Assembly (NCBI GenBank): GCA_038373865.1
Contig: JAXGGA010001119.1
Coordinates: 1 to 64,000, forward strand
Length of the DNA: 64,000 nucleotides
Reading direction: 5' to 3'
Source: Uloborus plumipes
Lineage: Eukaryota > Arthropoda > Arachnida > Araneae > Uloboridae
Of this stretch, positions 1-11,800 are shown in pieces (the stretch's first letter is position 1; each line of letters starts with the position of its first letter). A model generated the notes under the pieces. It did not search any database. It was not told the origin of the DNA and saw only the letters and a program-made list of their open reading frames with translations. The position numbers and the translations under genes were made by a program.

Positions 1-281
1 GATGTCAAAATGAGTACGTAGTTCGCCGATACTTGCAGGTCAGCCTTGAGATTTCAATCCTGCTGCATCCGAAAAACATTTCCATTATTTTGGAAGTTGG
101 AAATCATTTCAACCTCTGCTACTTAAAATCAACTTGTTTTAAGCTTCATTTTAATGATAAATGTATTTTTATTTATTTTTTTTTCTCTAAACTTGATGCA
201 ACATAAATTTTTTGATCGCGGAAAGAAAGAAAAAATACAAAAAGCGGAAAATCGCGGATCCGCGGAAGATTTTCATCCCTG
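1..281. mobile_element. End of an hAT-like element (partial)
   Basis: Read on the minus strand from 281, the sequence starts CAGGGATGAAAATCTTCCGC and continues with palindromic CGCGGATCCGCG. A CAGGG start followed by short palindromic subterminal motifs is typical of hAT ends. The other end lies outside the window, so no target duplication can be checked. No coding sequence is visible. Confidence 0.4.
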
Positions 282-1450
282 TATCCCGGATAACTGAATT
301 TCCCGGTTTGCTGAATCGCTACGAAGCGATATTTGCCAATCTATATACATAAAATACTACTTTTGAAAACGTATGTCCAGGGTAATCTTCCAAACTACTG
401 GACCGATTTTAACCATTTTTTCACCGTAGATAGCTACAGTAACAGGGAGCAGGATAAGCTATAATTTATTTCTAAAAAGCTTAGTTTAAAAAAGTTATTA
501 TGGAAAACAGTTAATTTTATGTCATTTCCCCTTTAAATGATTAAATTTTCAACCCATTGTTGCAAAAATTTGGTGCCATGCAGCAACAATATTGATTGTA
601 ATCATATTGAAAATTTTGAACCAAGGCTTCTCTGGAGTAAGTATGGAATTTATTGCCTTCTAAGGATTTTTATATTTATCTGAGCCAACAATCGCTAATG
701 GGTGAAATAAAAAAAAAATTGATTTTGGCAATAGTTAGAGAATAAAAAGTGTTTATAGTCAAAAAAATTTCTAAATTAGGTACATAAGATGTTTTCACCT
801 CACCAATGTTGTCACGAGGATAGAAACTAATAATGGGACTTATTTTACGAGTAATATTTGGAAATGGTTAATTTCAGTGCGATTGATACTGTAAATATGT
901 ATTTATTTTAATATACCAAGCTTATAACATTTCCTATTTACTCAAACATTATTTGTAGCTTGCTATTTTTTTTTAGCTTGCATTATTTTTTATAGTTTAT
1001 CCATAACATAGCCATTGTTTACAGAAGTAGCCATTATGTTTATAGATATGCACTTTAGTGTTGGGAAATTTATGAATGAGTTTCACTAAACCACCCTACA
1101 CCCACAGAAACCCGGGCAGGGCCGGGTACCCGGCTAGTTGTTTATAAAACCCAAGTTACTATAACAAATAGTAATGCATCTTAAAATCTGAAGAGAAAAC
1201 GATCCAGAAGTGCTTATAGATATTACAATATTAAAAATTTCTGAGCTATATGCCACTTATATGGTATTTATGAAGAAACCGTTCATATTCATTTAGGTAT
1301 TTCAAAAGAAAAAAAAAGAAAAGCTCTTCATTTTTTAGAAATTGCCGAAACGTGGTGGAAAAATCGACAAAATGTTGCCGGTTTTCTGGTTTCCCGGTAT
1401 TTTGGTTCCCGGATAAAAGGTTCTGTACTGTATTTAATTGAAAAATATTA
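282..1450. other. Non-coding stretch with CCGG-rich ends
   Basis: No gene is visible. The left end (about 285-315) and the right end (about 1377-1425) carry similar inverted motifs built from CCCGGATAA and TTCCCGG. A decayed DNA transposon is therefore possible, but the inverted match is imperfect and no target duplication was found. Confidence 0.3.
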
Positions 1451-2990
1451 GTGTGACTAACGTAACATTTTAGGTGTGTGACTAACGTAACAGTTTTAAT
1501 GTGACTATCGTAACAGTTTGATTGTGACTATGGTAACAATTAAAAAAAAAATTAATGTAGCTTAAAGCTTAACTATTTTAGTGTTTATTTAAATTTCCAG
1601 TTAAGAGTAAATAAATATATCAAACTAATTTGAAATATTTGAGGCAAAATAGCTCCTTTGACTGCTTCAGAACGGAAAAGAAGAAGTCGGGCGAATCAGA
1701 GCCTCTATAAAATTCAGATGAAAGAGAAATGTCAAAAACATTGATGCGTTCTTTACGAAAAAACACAATTACGGGTATGAAGTTAAAAGAGAAAGAAAGA
1801 GAAGCCTCAAAACAATTAATAAGTAAGATGCTTGCAAAGAAACAAACTACTATTCCCTCCATATCTGCAGAATCTCCTTTTCTCACAAGGCAAGCACTGG
1901 AAAAGGCAACGAAGAAATATAGAAAAAAGTTTTAGCCAACAGTCCCTGAAAGAAAGTTATATCTATCCAAAAGCTGGCATCAGGTATAGCAGTTAATATA
2001 GAAAATCCTAAATTCCATAGACAAGTTTGTTGGATAATACAAAACAATAAGTTCTCTAATTTTATAATAATGTGATAATTTCGCGATTTTTTTCCCACAA
2101 GAAAGATGTTAAATATGTAAAGAACTTTGTTGCCAACAAGAGAAAGAAGCTACAAAAGGGTTTGCCTATGTATAACTTAGAAGAAATCCATCAACTTTAT
2201 AAAAAAATTAATAAGAATGAAGAAACTGGTTTTGAAAAAAATTGCGAGTTAACTTTAGGAAGTTCAAACATTGGGCTCAAAAGATCAAAGATGAGAGAAA
2301 CAGGTCAAAGATTTGAATGGCCCAAACCTGATAATATTCAGTTTGCAAAAGCTAAATTTTCTTTGACAGACTCAATTAAGTTAAAAGGGAGCCTTCCATT
2401 TACAATTTCTTACCCCAGAATAAATAAATAAAAAAATACATAAAATAAAAAAATAATAATAATAAATATATAAATAAATAAAAATATGCAACATAATAAG
2501 TTTTAAAAAAGGAAAAATTAATGTAATTATCAATAATATTAGACATAATAAATTTTATTTAAGAAATCTATTGTTTGTTATTCGATGGTTACGTTAGTTT
2601 TCAGCCATTACTCCATTTTCAGCAAAAGTGACACTTAAGACTAAAAAAATTCAAAATTTAATAAATGTAATATATATTTTTAAAAGCTAACATTCCATAT
2701 TTTTCAAATATATCAGCCAATTTTTAACACTTGCTTAAATTCCAGAAAATGTTGCCTCATAACATGAACATTATTTTTCAAGGTTGCAAAAATGTTACGT
2801 TAGTCACACTGCTATTTTGGTTGAAAAAATATCTGTTGTCGGTAATTTTATTTTAAATTCTTAACAGAAATAATATATGTACACCATCTACATTGCAAAT
2901 CCACCAACACAGCGAAAAATTATTTTTTATCATTTAAGTTACAGGTAAAATGAGTTATAAAATCAGCTCTGAATGTTACGTTAGTCACGC
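1451..2990 (+). mobile_element. Decayed DNA transposon with GTGTGACTAACGTAACA end repeats
   Basis: The left part carries four direct copies of a motif close to GTGTGACTAACGTAACA (about 1451-1537, two exact and two diverged). The right part carries the inverse, TGTTACGTTAGTCAC, near 2793 and 2975 and a diverged copy near 2586. Between them lies a lysine-rich ORF broken by frameshifts. Repeated subterminal motifs in opposite orientation around one ORF fit a DNA transposon. The outer ends and a target duplication could not be fixed, and the superfamily is unassigned. Confidence 0.55.
1729..2431 (+). pseudogene. Broken transposon-encoded protein, unidentified
   Basis: Two open segments, 1729-1935 (68 codons) and 2072-2431 (119 codons), are bridged at 1936-2071 by stretches that stay protein-like in shifted frames (for example a segment reading VNIENPKFHRQV). 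They look like one basic protein interrupted by at least two frameshifts. It has a lysine/arginine-rich start, a segment like SPFLTRQALEKATKK, and a segment with SRFFSHKKDVKYVK. I recall similar arrangements in uncharacterised transposon proteins of invertebrates, but cannot name a family. It sits between the inverted GTGTGACTAACGTAACA repeats, which ties it to that element. Confidence 0.45.
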
Positions 2991-5408
2991 TGGAATGACC
3001 CTTTATTAGTTTATTTATTGGAGAAAACTATAATTACAAGGAAATTAATTTACATGATTTTATTTTCGGTTATTTATAATTTATCATGTCTTAACTCATA
3101 TAGTAAATTATTTCTTAATTTTTATAGGGGATTATTTAGCTAGGCCAAGGTCTATATTTACATAATAATCTTTTAAGTTAAAGATTTTCAAACAATAATT
3201 ACCCTATAGAAAGCTCTACTTATGAGGAAATGAAGTTACAAGTTTTGACTCTTAATTATATTTAATCAAGCATAAAGAAATTAAGCACAAATGTGAATAT
3301 TTAAGGCTAGAACACGTGATCAGAGCTGTCATTTTGACCGCATAAGAATTAAAAATACTCTCAAAATATTTTATTTTCAACTAATTCTATTGATGTACTT
3401 TGACTTCATCTAAATATTGGTGAAAAGTTTCCACGAAAAATGTTAGCCATTTAGCTTATTTTGTTTATTGACAAATTTCAAGTATACCTAAAACGGCATT
3501 GCATTTCACTCGTTTACGTTTTGTGCGATAGCTTTCAAAAACTTTTAGGGAGGTCAAAGTGGAATTGTGGACAAACTGCACAAAATATGATTTTGTGCTT
3601 TTAAAGCACTGGGGTGTAGAGAAAAAATTGCACGCTTTAAATTTTGATACTAACAGTATAGACACAGGCACAAGGAGCGTGCATTAAATTAGAAAAATAA
3701 TTGCACAAAATGAAGTACCATAGCTTCCCTGCCAAAAAAAATGGCATGGAACTAATCTGTAATCTAGGGAAAGGTATTTACTTGATGCTTGCTTGGGCCA
3801 TCATATTCCTCAGAAACTCTACTCTTTAAAAAATTTAAAGTTAAAGACGTCGGCAAAGAATTAAACAAAAAAAAAAAAAAACTTTCACAACATGGAACTG
3901 AACACAAACAAGTTTAAAGTTTCAACTAAGCATTTTTTTTTAAATCTATGATTGTAATTACTGATTATAAGCAGTAAGCACTCTAAGTGCTCTTCTCTTC
4001 AATTTCGTTAGTTATTTTTTTCTCTTGTCAATTACATGTTTTTTAGCGTTAAGATGAATATACACTACGGTACACGATTCAACTCCAGAAATCTCAATTA
4101 ATCAAGCCGATTAGGAAGTAAAATGTAGTCTTGGTAGAAATATAATTTTTGGGCTATTTTGAGAATAAATAAATAAACACAACAAACAAGTATTTTTTCT
4201 CCGTGTAGTTTTAGAAAAAGTGACTTGGTCTGCCTTGCCTATTTATGTAAGTAATAAGAAAAGTTGCATTGTTTAATGTTACATTGATTTAAAAAAAAAG
4301 AAAAAAAAACATTTAGCAAACTTAAACCACATATAATATGAATACATAGGTTTCAATGCAGTTACAGATTTTAGAAGGAAAATTTTAAATTGTAGCAACT
4401 TGCATGTCATCACGGTTTGGTTTGACTTATTCGCTGTGCTAATAACATATATGATCGTGAAAGTAAGTTAATTGTTAACTGAGTCAAACCTGCTTGATTT
4501 AGTATTGTCAAGTTGCCGAAATCTGAAATCTTAACGAATTAGACTGGTTGAACATATTCCCACCTATGTCTAAATAAAAACTTTAAAATGGAAGAATTTT
4601 TCAATTTCCGAAAAGCTCCAAAATCATCACATAATCAAACTAATGTAAAACTAATGTAAATAATAAGTTTGAAAAACAAGTAAATAAGAAGAAATTTGCA
4701 AACTTCTATATTCAGATTTTTCAGCCGATTATGTTTCTCCTCTACTATCACTTTATTACGGATACTGACAGTTGATGTCGACTATTCACTTAAGTTTCTT
4801 TTTGTATAAACTAGGCAAACTTTCAAAAATACATTGCTTTAATTTAATTCAATCACATCATAGTAAGAAATAGTTCATATTTTATTCTACATCCCAAATC
4901 TTCATAACATTTACGGACAAAAAATCCAGTATGAGAATATATTTTCCTTGTAAACAGATTTTTAGAACCTTTGATATCATATAATAGGTTTTTCACTTAA
5001 CATTTCATGTTTTAAAGCTCTTTTAGAATAAAATAACGATAAAATTATTTACATGAAAAGGTAAAAAACAATAACTTGAAATCGAAAGTATAATTTATAC
5101 ACGTTTAAAATCTCATTTGAATACCATGGAATGTGAAATAATCAGTATTTTGAAAAATTATGAATTAAAAAATATGTAAGAACAAATAAAATATATTTGA
5201 TGTCTTTTTTAAATACTTCTGGTAAAAGCAAATTGCATTTGGAGTTATAAAAGCATTTTGGAAACAGTAAAATACACAATAAAGAAATACAAATATTACA
5301 GTACAGTATAAAAATGACACAGATACAAAAATAACACATAATAACATTTTACATTTTCAATTAAAGATGGAAAAGTTTACTAAAAGTTAAACAAAAGGAA
5401 AGAGAGCA
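2991..5408. other. Intergenic, nothing recognised
   Basis: AT-rich sequence with scattered homopolymers. No ORF, RNA gene or inverted-repeat element was recognised on either strand. It lies downstream of the CEP57-like gene. Confidence 0.5.
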
Positions 5409-5414
5409 TTTATT
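5409..5414 (-). terminator. Candidate polyadenylation signal of the CEP57-like gene
   Basis: AATAAA on the minus strand, about 310 bases past the stop codon at 5727-5729. Position and orientation fit a 3' end signal, but in AT-rich DNA the hexamer is common. Confidence 0.4.
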
Positions 5415-5726
5415 TTTCCTATTGTTTTTCAGATATATAAAAGTCAGTTCCATAAACCATCGATTAAAACACAAAAATTCAATACTTTTGAGGTATGATA
5501 ATTCATCTGTCATGCTTTAGCGACACTTGAATAGAGATATATATTTAAACATGCACTTCAAATTTCATTCAAAAAGCATATGGTGTAAAAAAATATTGAA
5601 CATAGAGGAGGAAAAAAAAAGGGTATAAGGGAGTGGATTAAAATGCATAAAATTTTAATGTAAAAAGATGGAGTGTAAAATAGTTTAAAAGGAAAAAGCC
5701 AGAAAAAAAAGAAAGAAAACGAAGTT

Positions 5727-5891
5727 TTAGCTCCATGTAATGTCTTCTGCAGTCAAATGAGTCTTGAAGTCTTGCAAGGATCGGAGTAGTTTGCGTCGAG
5801 CCGATAAAGATGGTATGCTCTGTGCAGTCCTGACAGTTGGAACACTTAATCTTTGAAGACTGCCCTGCCTGCTGTGCATCTTGCCCTTTTC
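5727..5891 (-). CDS. CEP57: CEP57-like terminal exon
   Basis: The acceptor TTTTTATAG precedes 5891. It has 54 codons and TAA at 5727-5729. The basic serine-rich segment ends LRSLQDFKTHLTAEDITWS, which resembles the family's C-terminal leucine-rich, tryptophan-containing tail. Confidence 0.8.
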   Translation of the reverse strand, partial: EKGKMHSRQGSLQRLSVPTVRTAQSIPSLSARRKLLRSLQDFKTHLTAEDITWS

Positions 5892-8800
5892 CTATAAAAA
5901 TTGCATAGTTAGGATTGACACCAACAATGAAAATTAGTTTTCTACCTTGGTTATGATTTAGTAGTCAAAAATGTAAATACTATTTAAAATAATAAAAATA
6001 ATAATTGGCAAACATTAAATAACTTTTATACATAATTGAAATATACAAAGTGGTCCAAAAGAGTGGTGTAACTCTTTTTGTTCTTAATATTACGTCAGTT
6101 ATGGTTAAATGGTTGTTGTACACAGTTATTAATAAATATGGTGACTTTGCAATCATGATGCTGCAAACTAACATAGTAATAAAAGCTACTTATCCCGTTT
6201 CGCTGGCGCCAAAAACTATGCAACTGACACCAAAGAGAGTACCCACACTTGTAACCTCTTCATTCGAATTTTTAAAATCTTTACAAGTCTCCCGAGTGTT
6301 TTTGCCAATAAAGTTTGCTTATCAAGATTGTTTGCAGTCGAAATGGATAAGTTCAGAATAACCTATTATTTGGAGTCCTCGTAATAAAACGTATTGCTAG
6401 CAGACCTAATTTGCGCCATACATGAGCAAGTACAACAAAACACTGCTATTGTTATAAGGTAGATGCTATTATGTTAGGATGCGATTGCCAAGTTACTGTA
6501 TTTATTATACAAAAAAAGATGTCAAATATTGATACAATCACTATAAATGTTGCAAGGTAACTTTAATAGGGTGCTATTGATGACCAATTTCTTAAATAGG
6601 TGCTTCCCAAGATACTAACTAAAACAACCAACTTGATTTTAAGTTAGAAATCACCGCTAAAAGTTGTGAGATCTCATAACTTTTAACGATGGAAGCTAGA
6701 CTTGCATTTTTGTATATTTTATGTTTTTGATAGGTAAACAACTTTTTTAAAGTTAAAGGTAATAAGAAATGATGTTAACTATTTATTCAAATAATTGTTT
6801 AGGATTGGATAGTTTAGAAGGCAGTCAGTTTGAACAGCCAACACAGGTTTCATAATCAAGCCTTGACCTGTATGAAGATTTATTTTCTGAAGTAGTACTT
6901 GGAAACTTACAAAGCTTCGGCAAATAAAGCATTGAGAGCATTTATAAATTTAAAAAAAAAAAAATCGATTTCCAGTCGAGATTAGAAACTCAAGAAATCA
7001 ACCTCATTATTAGGTGGAAAAAGTAGAAACTTACCTCTGTATGGCTAATTAAACCTGAATTCTCAGCGACAATTCTTTTACCTTGAAGGAAGGAATCTTG
7101 TTTCTGAGCATTATCAAATTTATCTTTCAATCTTTTGTGCCTCCTACATTGCGAAACAAGCATCATATTAGAAAAAACCGCAGAATTAAAATAGAACATT
7201 TTTAGAAACAGAAATGAAAATTTGGAATAAAAAAAAGGGGGGAGGAGGCGGATTTGATATGAAATAAAAAAAAAAAATCTTGTTTAGATAAAAGTAAGGC
7301 CTCAAAAGCAACAAACCTCTAAGGCAATATTTACATGCACAATGGCAGCACAATTTAAAAACAAAAAAAACTATTGAAGTATTGTTTGAACACGGATGCT
7401 GTGGAATTGGCAAACTTCCAGGTAAGACAAGTCTACCTGTATCAGGGGGGGGGGGGGGAGTAAACATTTAATGCTCATGTTTGTTCATTTTAATATGACT
7501 CTGTCTTATTTAGAGGCTAACTCACATATGCAAAAGCTGGTGCCGCTAAAACTAATAGATGCACCCATTTTCGGCTGTAAATTGGATGTTAGCCTTTACA
7601 TCTCATCCGTAGTCAAATAGTTCCCTAATTTATAGTGGTAAGTAATATCATTATACCAATCCCCCCCCCTCCTCTAGTTTTTGATTTTTAATTATATTGT
7701 AAAGGGGGGTTGAACAATTTTTTTACAGTATGGGAAAGATTTATAAAATATTTCACCCATTCAAAAGCTTTTTTATGATTGAACTTTCATAAATTCAGAA
7801 GGATAAAGCTATTTTTAATCTTTTCTTCCTGTTGCTAAATTCCTAAAATCTCAAGTTCTTCGATAACAAGATGTCAGTTGAAAATTATTGTGAGCCATTC
7901 ATTTATACTGGCTGTCTTTTGAAAAGAAATATAAAAAATAGAAAAATCTAAAACAAAATTTCAATTTCTTAACATATGTATGGCATATGCTAATAGTGCT
8001 CAGTGGGAACAACCAGCGAAAGGATTTTTACAAAGTGGGATTTTATAAAAAGATACGTTGAAATTTCTGTAATATTTTTTATGAGGAGAATACTTCTTTT
8101 TGATTGCAAAGAAATAGAAAGGGGATGTGCTTATGTCATCAGAATAGTGCAAAATTTCAAACACTATGAATTTTCTGGATAATCCAAGTTTCGAGTAATC
8201 TGAACTTGGATCTGAGGTAAGGCAAGCTCCAGTTATCTCGGATTTTTGTTATTCTACTTTATTTTGAATCATAGCTAATAAACGATAAAAATTATTATGT
8301 TCCACCTCCTCTTTTATTAGGCATAGCTTTTGGGGAAATTTTTTTAAATAATTTTTATAGGACAACAATGTTTTTCTTTTTTTAATAACTACTATATATA
8401 GCTTACTAAAAATAGTTATTTCAACAACTACTTTGCTTTAAAGTGCTTCAAAAGTGTATCACCTACATGTTTAAGTTGGTCAGATCATCAGACAATTCTT
8501 TCAACATGCTGTCTGTATCTTCCTTGTTTTGATTACTGTTGACTGTAACTGTATTATACAGACTTTGTTTTGATGGCTGCTGGACGTAATGCTTGGGTCC
8601 ACACAGAGCTTTGTTGTGAGATTTCATCATGGCAATTATGTTCTGCAAATTGGCAACAACAGAATGGCTGGCAGAGGATGACTAAATTCAAATTGAACAA
8701 AGAAAATTATTATTTTTTTATAATTTTAGTAAATTTAATCATAAAATAGCAATAGAAAAAGCTATATGACATAACAATGAAAATATTGAATGCTATATTG

Positions 8801-11800
8801 AGAATAAAAATGATTAGGGCACAATGCTCAAAGGACATTGCAGAGGATAAAGCGCTCCTATTAGAAAGACAGACAATAAAGAACTTAAAATAATAAATCA
8901 TGCATAGATTATTTTTAGAATTGGCTGCATATGTACTTTTTAATATCTCCAGCCTTTATCATTTATCTGTATTTTACCATTTCCATGCCCTCTTGCATAG
9001 CTGAAAAACAGCTCAGAAATTTAATGATTCAAATTTGTTACATGATTTAAGAATTTGAATGCATAGGGAGATCCTGAATGGCTTTGTCCTTATAAATTTG
9101 TCGTTTTACACAGCAAATCATGGTACTGAAATACAGTCAATTACAGTCATTAACACTTTTCACTGTACCATAATTATTTTATGTTAACTAGATTTCATCT
9201 TATCCGATAAATTATAAAGTGATTTTTAACTCATGGCGACCAAAAGAATATTTCATGTTAGGCAATATTTCACACTAAGCAATTTTGTATCAACAAGGTT
9301 CCACTGAACTAGAGCATTTGTTTCGTATATAATTTTGTTTAAAATAATTTTATATTTTACTTGTGACATGTTAGTTAATTTAATTAAACTTAATGCAGGA
9401 AAGCTGGATTCAAAAAAAAAAAAAAGTTAAAAAAATAAAGATTTTTTTTTAATGAACTGAAACCAATTATTATTTTTACATGATTGTCAGTAAATTCTTT
9501 TGACAATGGAAAACTTTTTCTCCTATCCTCCCTTTCAAACTCCTTGGGTCTGTATGATAGCATGAAAAAAGGGATGCAAAAAAGTTTTATCCAAAAAAGT
9601 TACATGGAATTCAGATCAAGGCTCATACTAAAGCTCCAGCAAAATAAGGAGGGGAGGGGAAAGATAAAAGAGTGGGAATTTACGTAATAAGCATATTATA
9701 TGCATGTAGCTCTTCAAACACTGTGGAATTCCAATTGGATTACATTCAAAATTTGAAGCATCGAAAAAAATGCCATAATTAAGAAACCTAAAGGGGGAAG
9801 GGGGAGAAGGAGTGAAAAAACAAAAGATGGACCAATTGCCATGAAATTGTGATACATTCAAAACAGCACCTAGCTAAAGTATTAGATGCATTATAACAGT
9901 TGTGGAATTAAAAATTTGGGAGCTCCCTTTGTCATTTATTCATAAAATGAGCATTTCTGAAAAACAGTAATTATTTAATGATTGTTATCGTCCTTCATTT
10001 ATGAAAGCATTACATTGGAGTCACATGAAAAGTGTTTGTCACACCGGGTCCAGCTCGAAAAACACCCACCTTTTTGGGGGTGAGCGTACTTGGAAAAAAC
10101 CAACATAATAATAAAGTTGTTTTTTTTTCCAAAATTTACTGCCTATTGAAAATATTTATTTCAGAAACAACCTACATAATATAACTACACTGATCAATGC
10201 CAAGTCCAGTACCTGCCATCTTCCTTTCTGGACAATCTGTTAAGTATTAGAAATTAAAACTGTATATGGATTTCAATTATTATTACTTTATTAGATACTG
10301 AAGAGACCAAAATAAGCAACTAATATAATAACTGGACTTTAAAATCAGGAGCTTTTTAAAATCAAATCTAGAATAACATAATCATTACAATAGCAAAACA
10401 TGAAAAAAACACCCTTAAATAAAATCATTCTCGGCGTTTTATAAAATCAAGCTTTTGGAGCGTAAGTGGCAAAATTTAAAAAAAAAAAAAGAAGAAAAAA
10501 ATTATATGTTGAAAAGTTAATTGGGCATAATAAGTTCCGAAGTTATCTTGCACCAAGAAGTAAAGAAATCAATTTGCCCTCTGCAGTAGATATTGCAAAG
10601 TGTTTAAAAGCATACGATGCACTTCAGGGCAAAGGTGTGGTAATTTTTAAGGTCCCAAAAATTTCATATTTTTTTTAACAATGTTGAATCTTTACTTCCA
10701 AATTCCGTTAAGCAAACAACAATACACTGATATCTAAAGACTCTTGTTCAAGTAAATATATACCTCAAAGTTTATTTCAAACATCAACAGCATTTAGAAA
10801 TACTAAAAATATAAACTAGGGATGGACCGGATATCCGGCAACTATCCGGTATCCGGCCTATCCGGCTGATATTTTAAGTATCCGGTATTTCCGGATATCT
10901 GATCCGGCTGACGGCCCCGGATACGGATATCCGGAAGATTTTTGCAGGATATCCGGCAAAGTATCCGGTATTGATGTGAGGGTTATCCGGTATGATTTTT
11001 AGATGATGTAATAACTATTGATCTTTCCTTTTTACCAATTTTTGCTTCTAAAACAAAATTTATATGTTATTCCTCCGACTTTGTACTGGATATGGAAGCA
11101 TTCTGGATATTTGGTTTTTCACAATTTCCAGATAAAGTATGATTGTCATCAGCTTTTCAAAAATATTTTAGTTAAAATATTTAGAAAGAAAAAGCTACAA
11201 ACCTTCAAGAATTAATGTGCGACAAAAGGTTGAAAAAAACTTATGATCATATCGTTAGTTCATAAAAATTAATCGCAGTAGCTTTTGAAAAAATTCTCAA
11301 ATTATTTTATTTATTGAAATTCTTTTATTTTTAGTTTTTGTATTTCTAACAAAAATTGCGATCTATTAACACCCAATGATGTAATTAGATTTTTTTACTT
11401 TGCCACTATTATTGCTTTATTATAGTTGAAAATAATATACAATATATAACCTATCTAACATTGGCGAAATGTTCTTCTAGATAATGTAAACATCTGTCCC
11501 CATGAATCGTCGCAACTTAGCCATGCTTTTTTTTTGAAAGAGATTTTGAATGAGTGTAAAGAAATTTTAAATCAGGCACTTTGTTTCGTTCTTTCTTTTT
11601 ATAATCCCTTCCTTTCAGAAAAGACATTTCTCTGCTATTAGAATCTGTTCACGTCTGTCACGCTACTCTGTAACTCCTCGAGAACATGTTGAGCATGTCC
11701 CTCAATGACATTCAATCGAGTCTCGATAACTCGAAGCTTTATAAATTCAAATATATTTATTTCAAAGTTTTCATTTGGTCCCAAATTCTTGAAAAGACTG

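Noticed and set aside
10466..10678. 70-codon plus-strand ORF starting with a lysine run
   Set aside because: The start is an A-rich low-complexity run, no domain is recognisable, and it lies in a CEP57-like intron next to an hAT. Not enough to call a gene.
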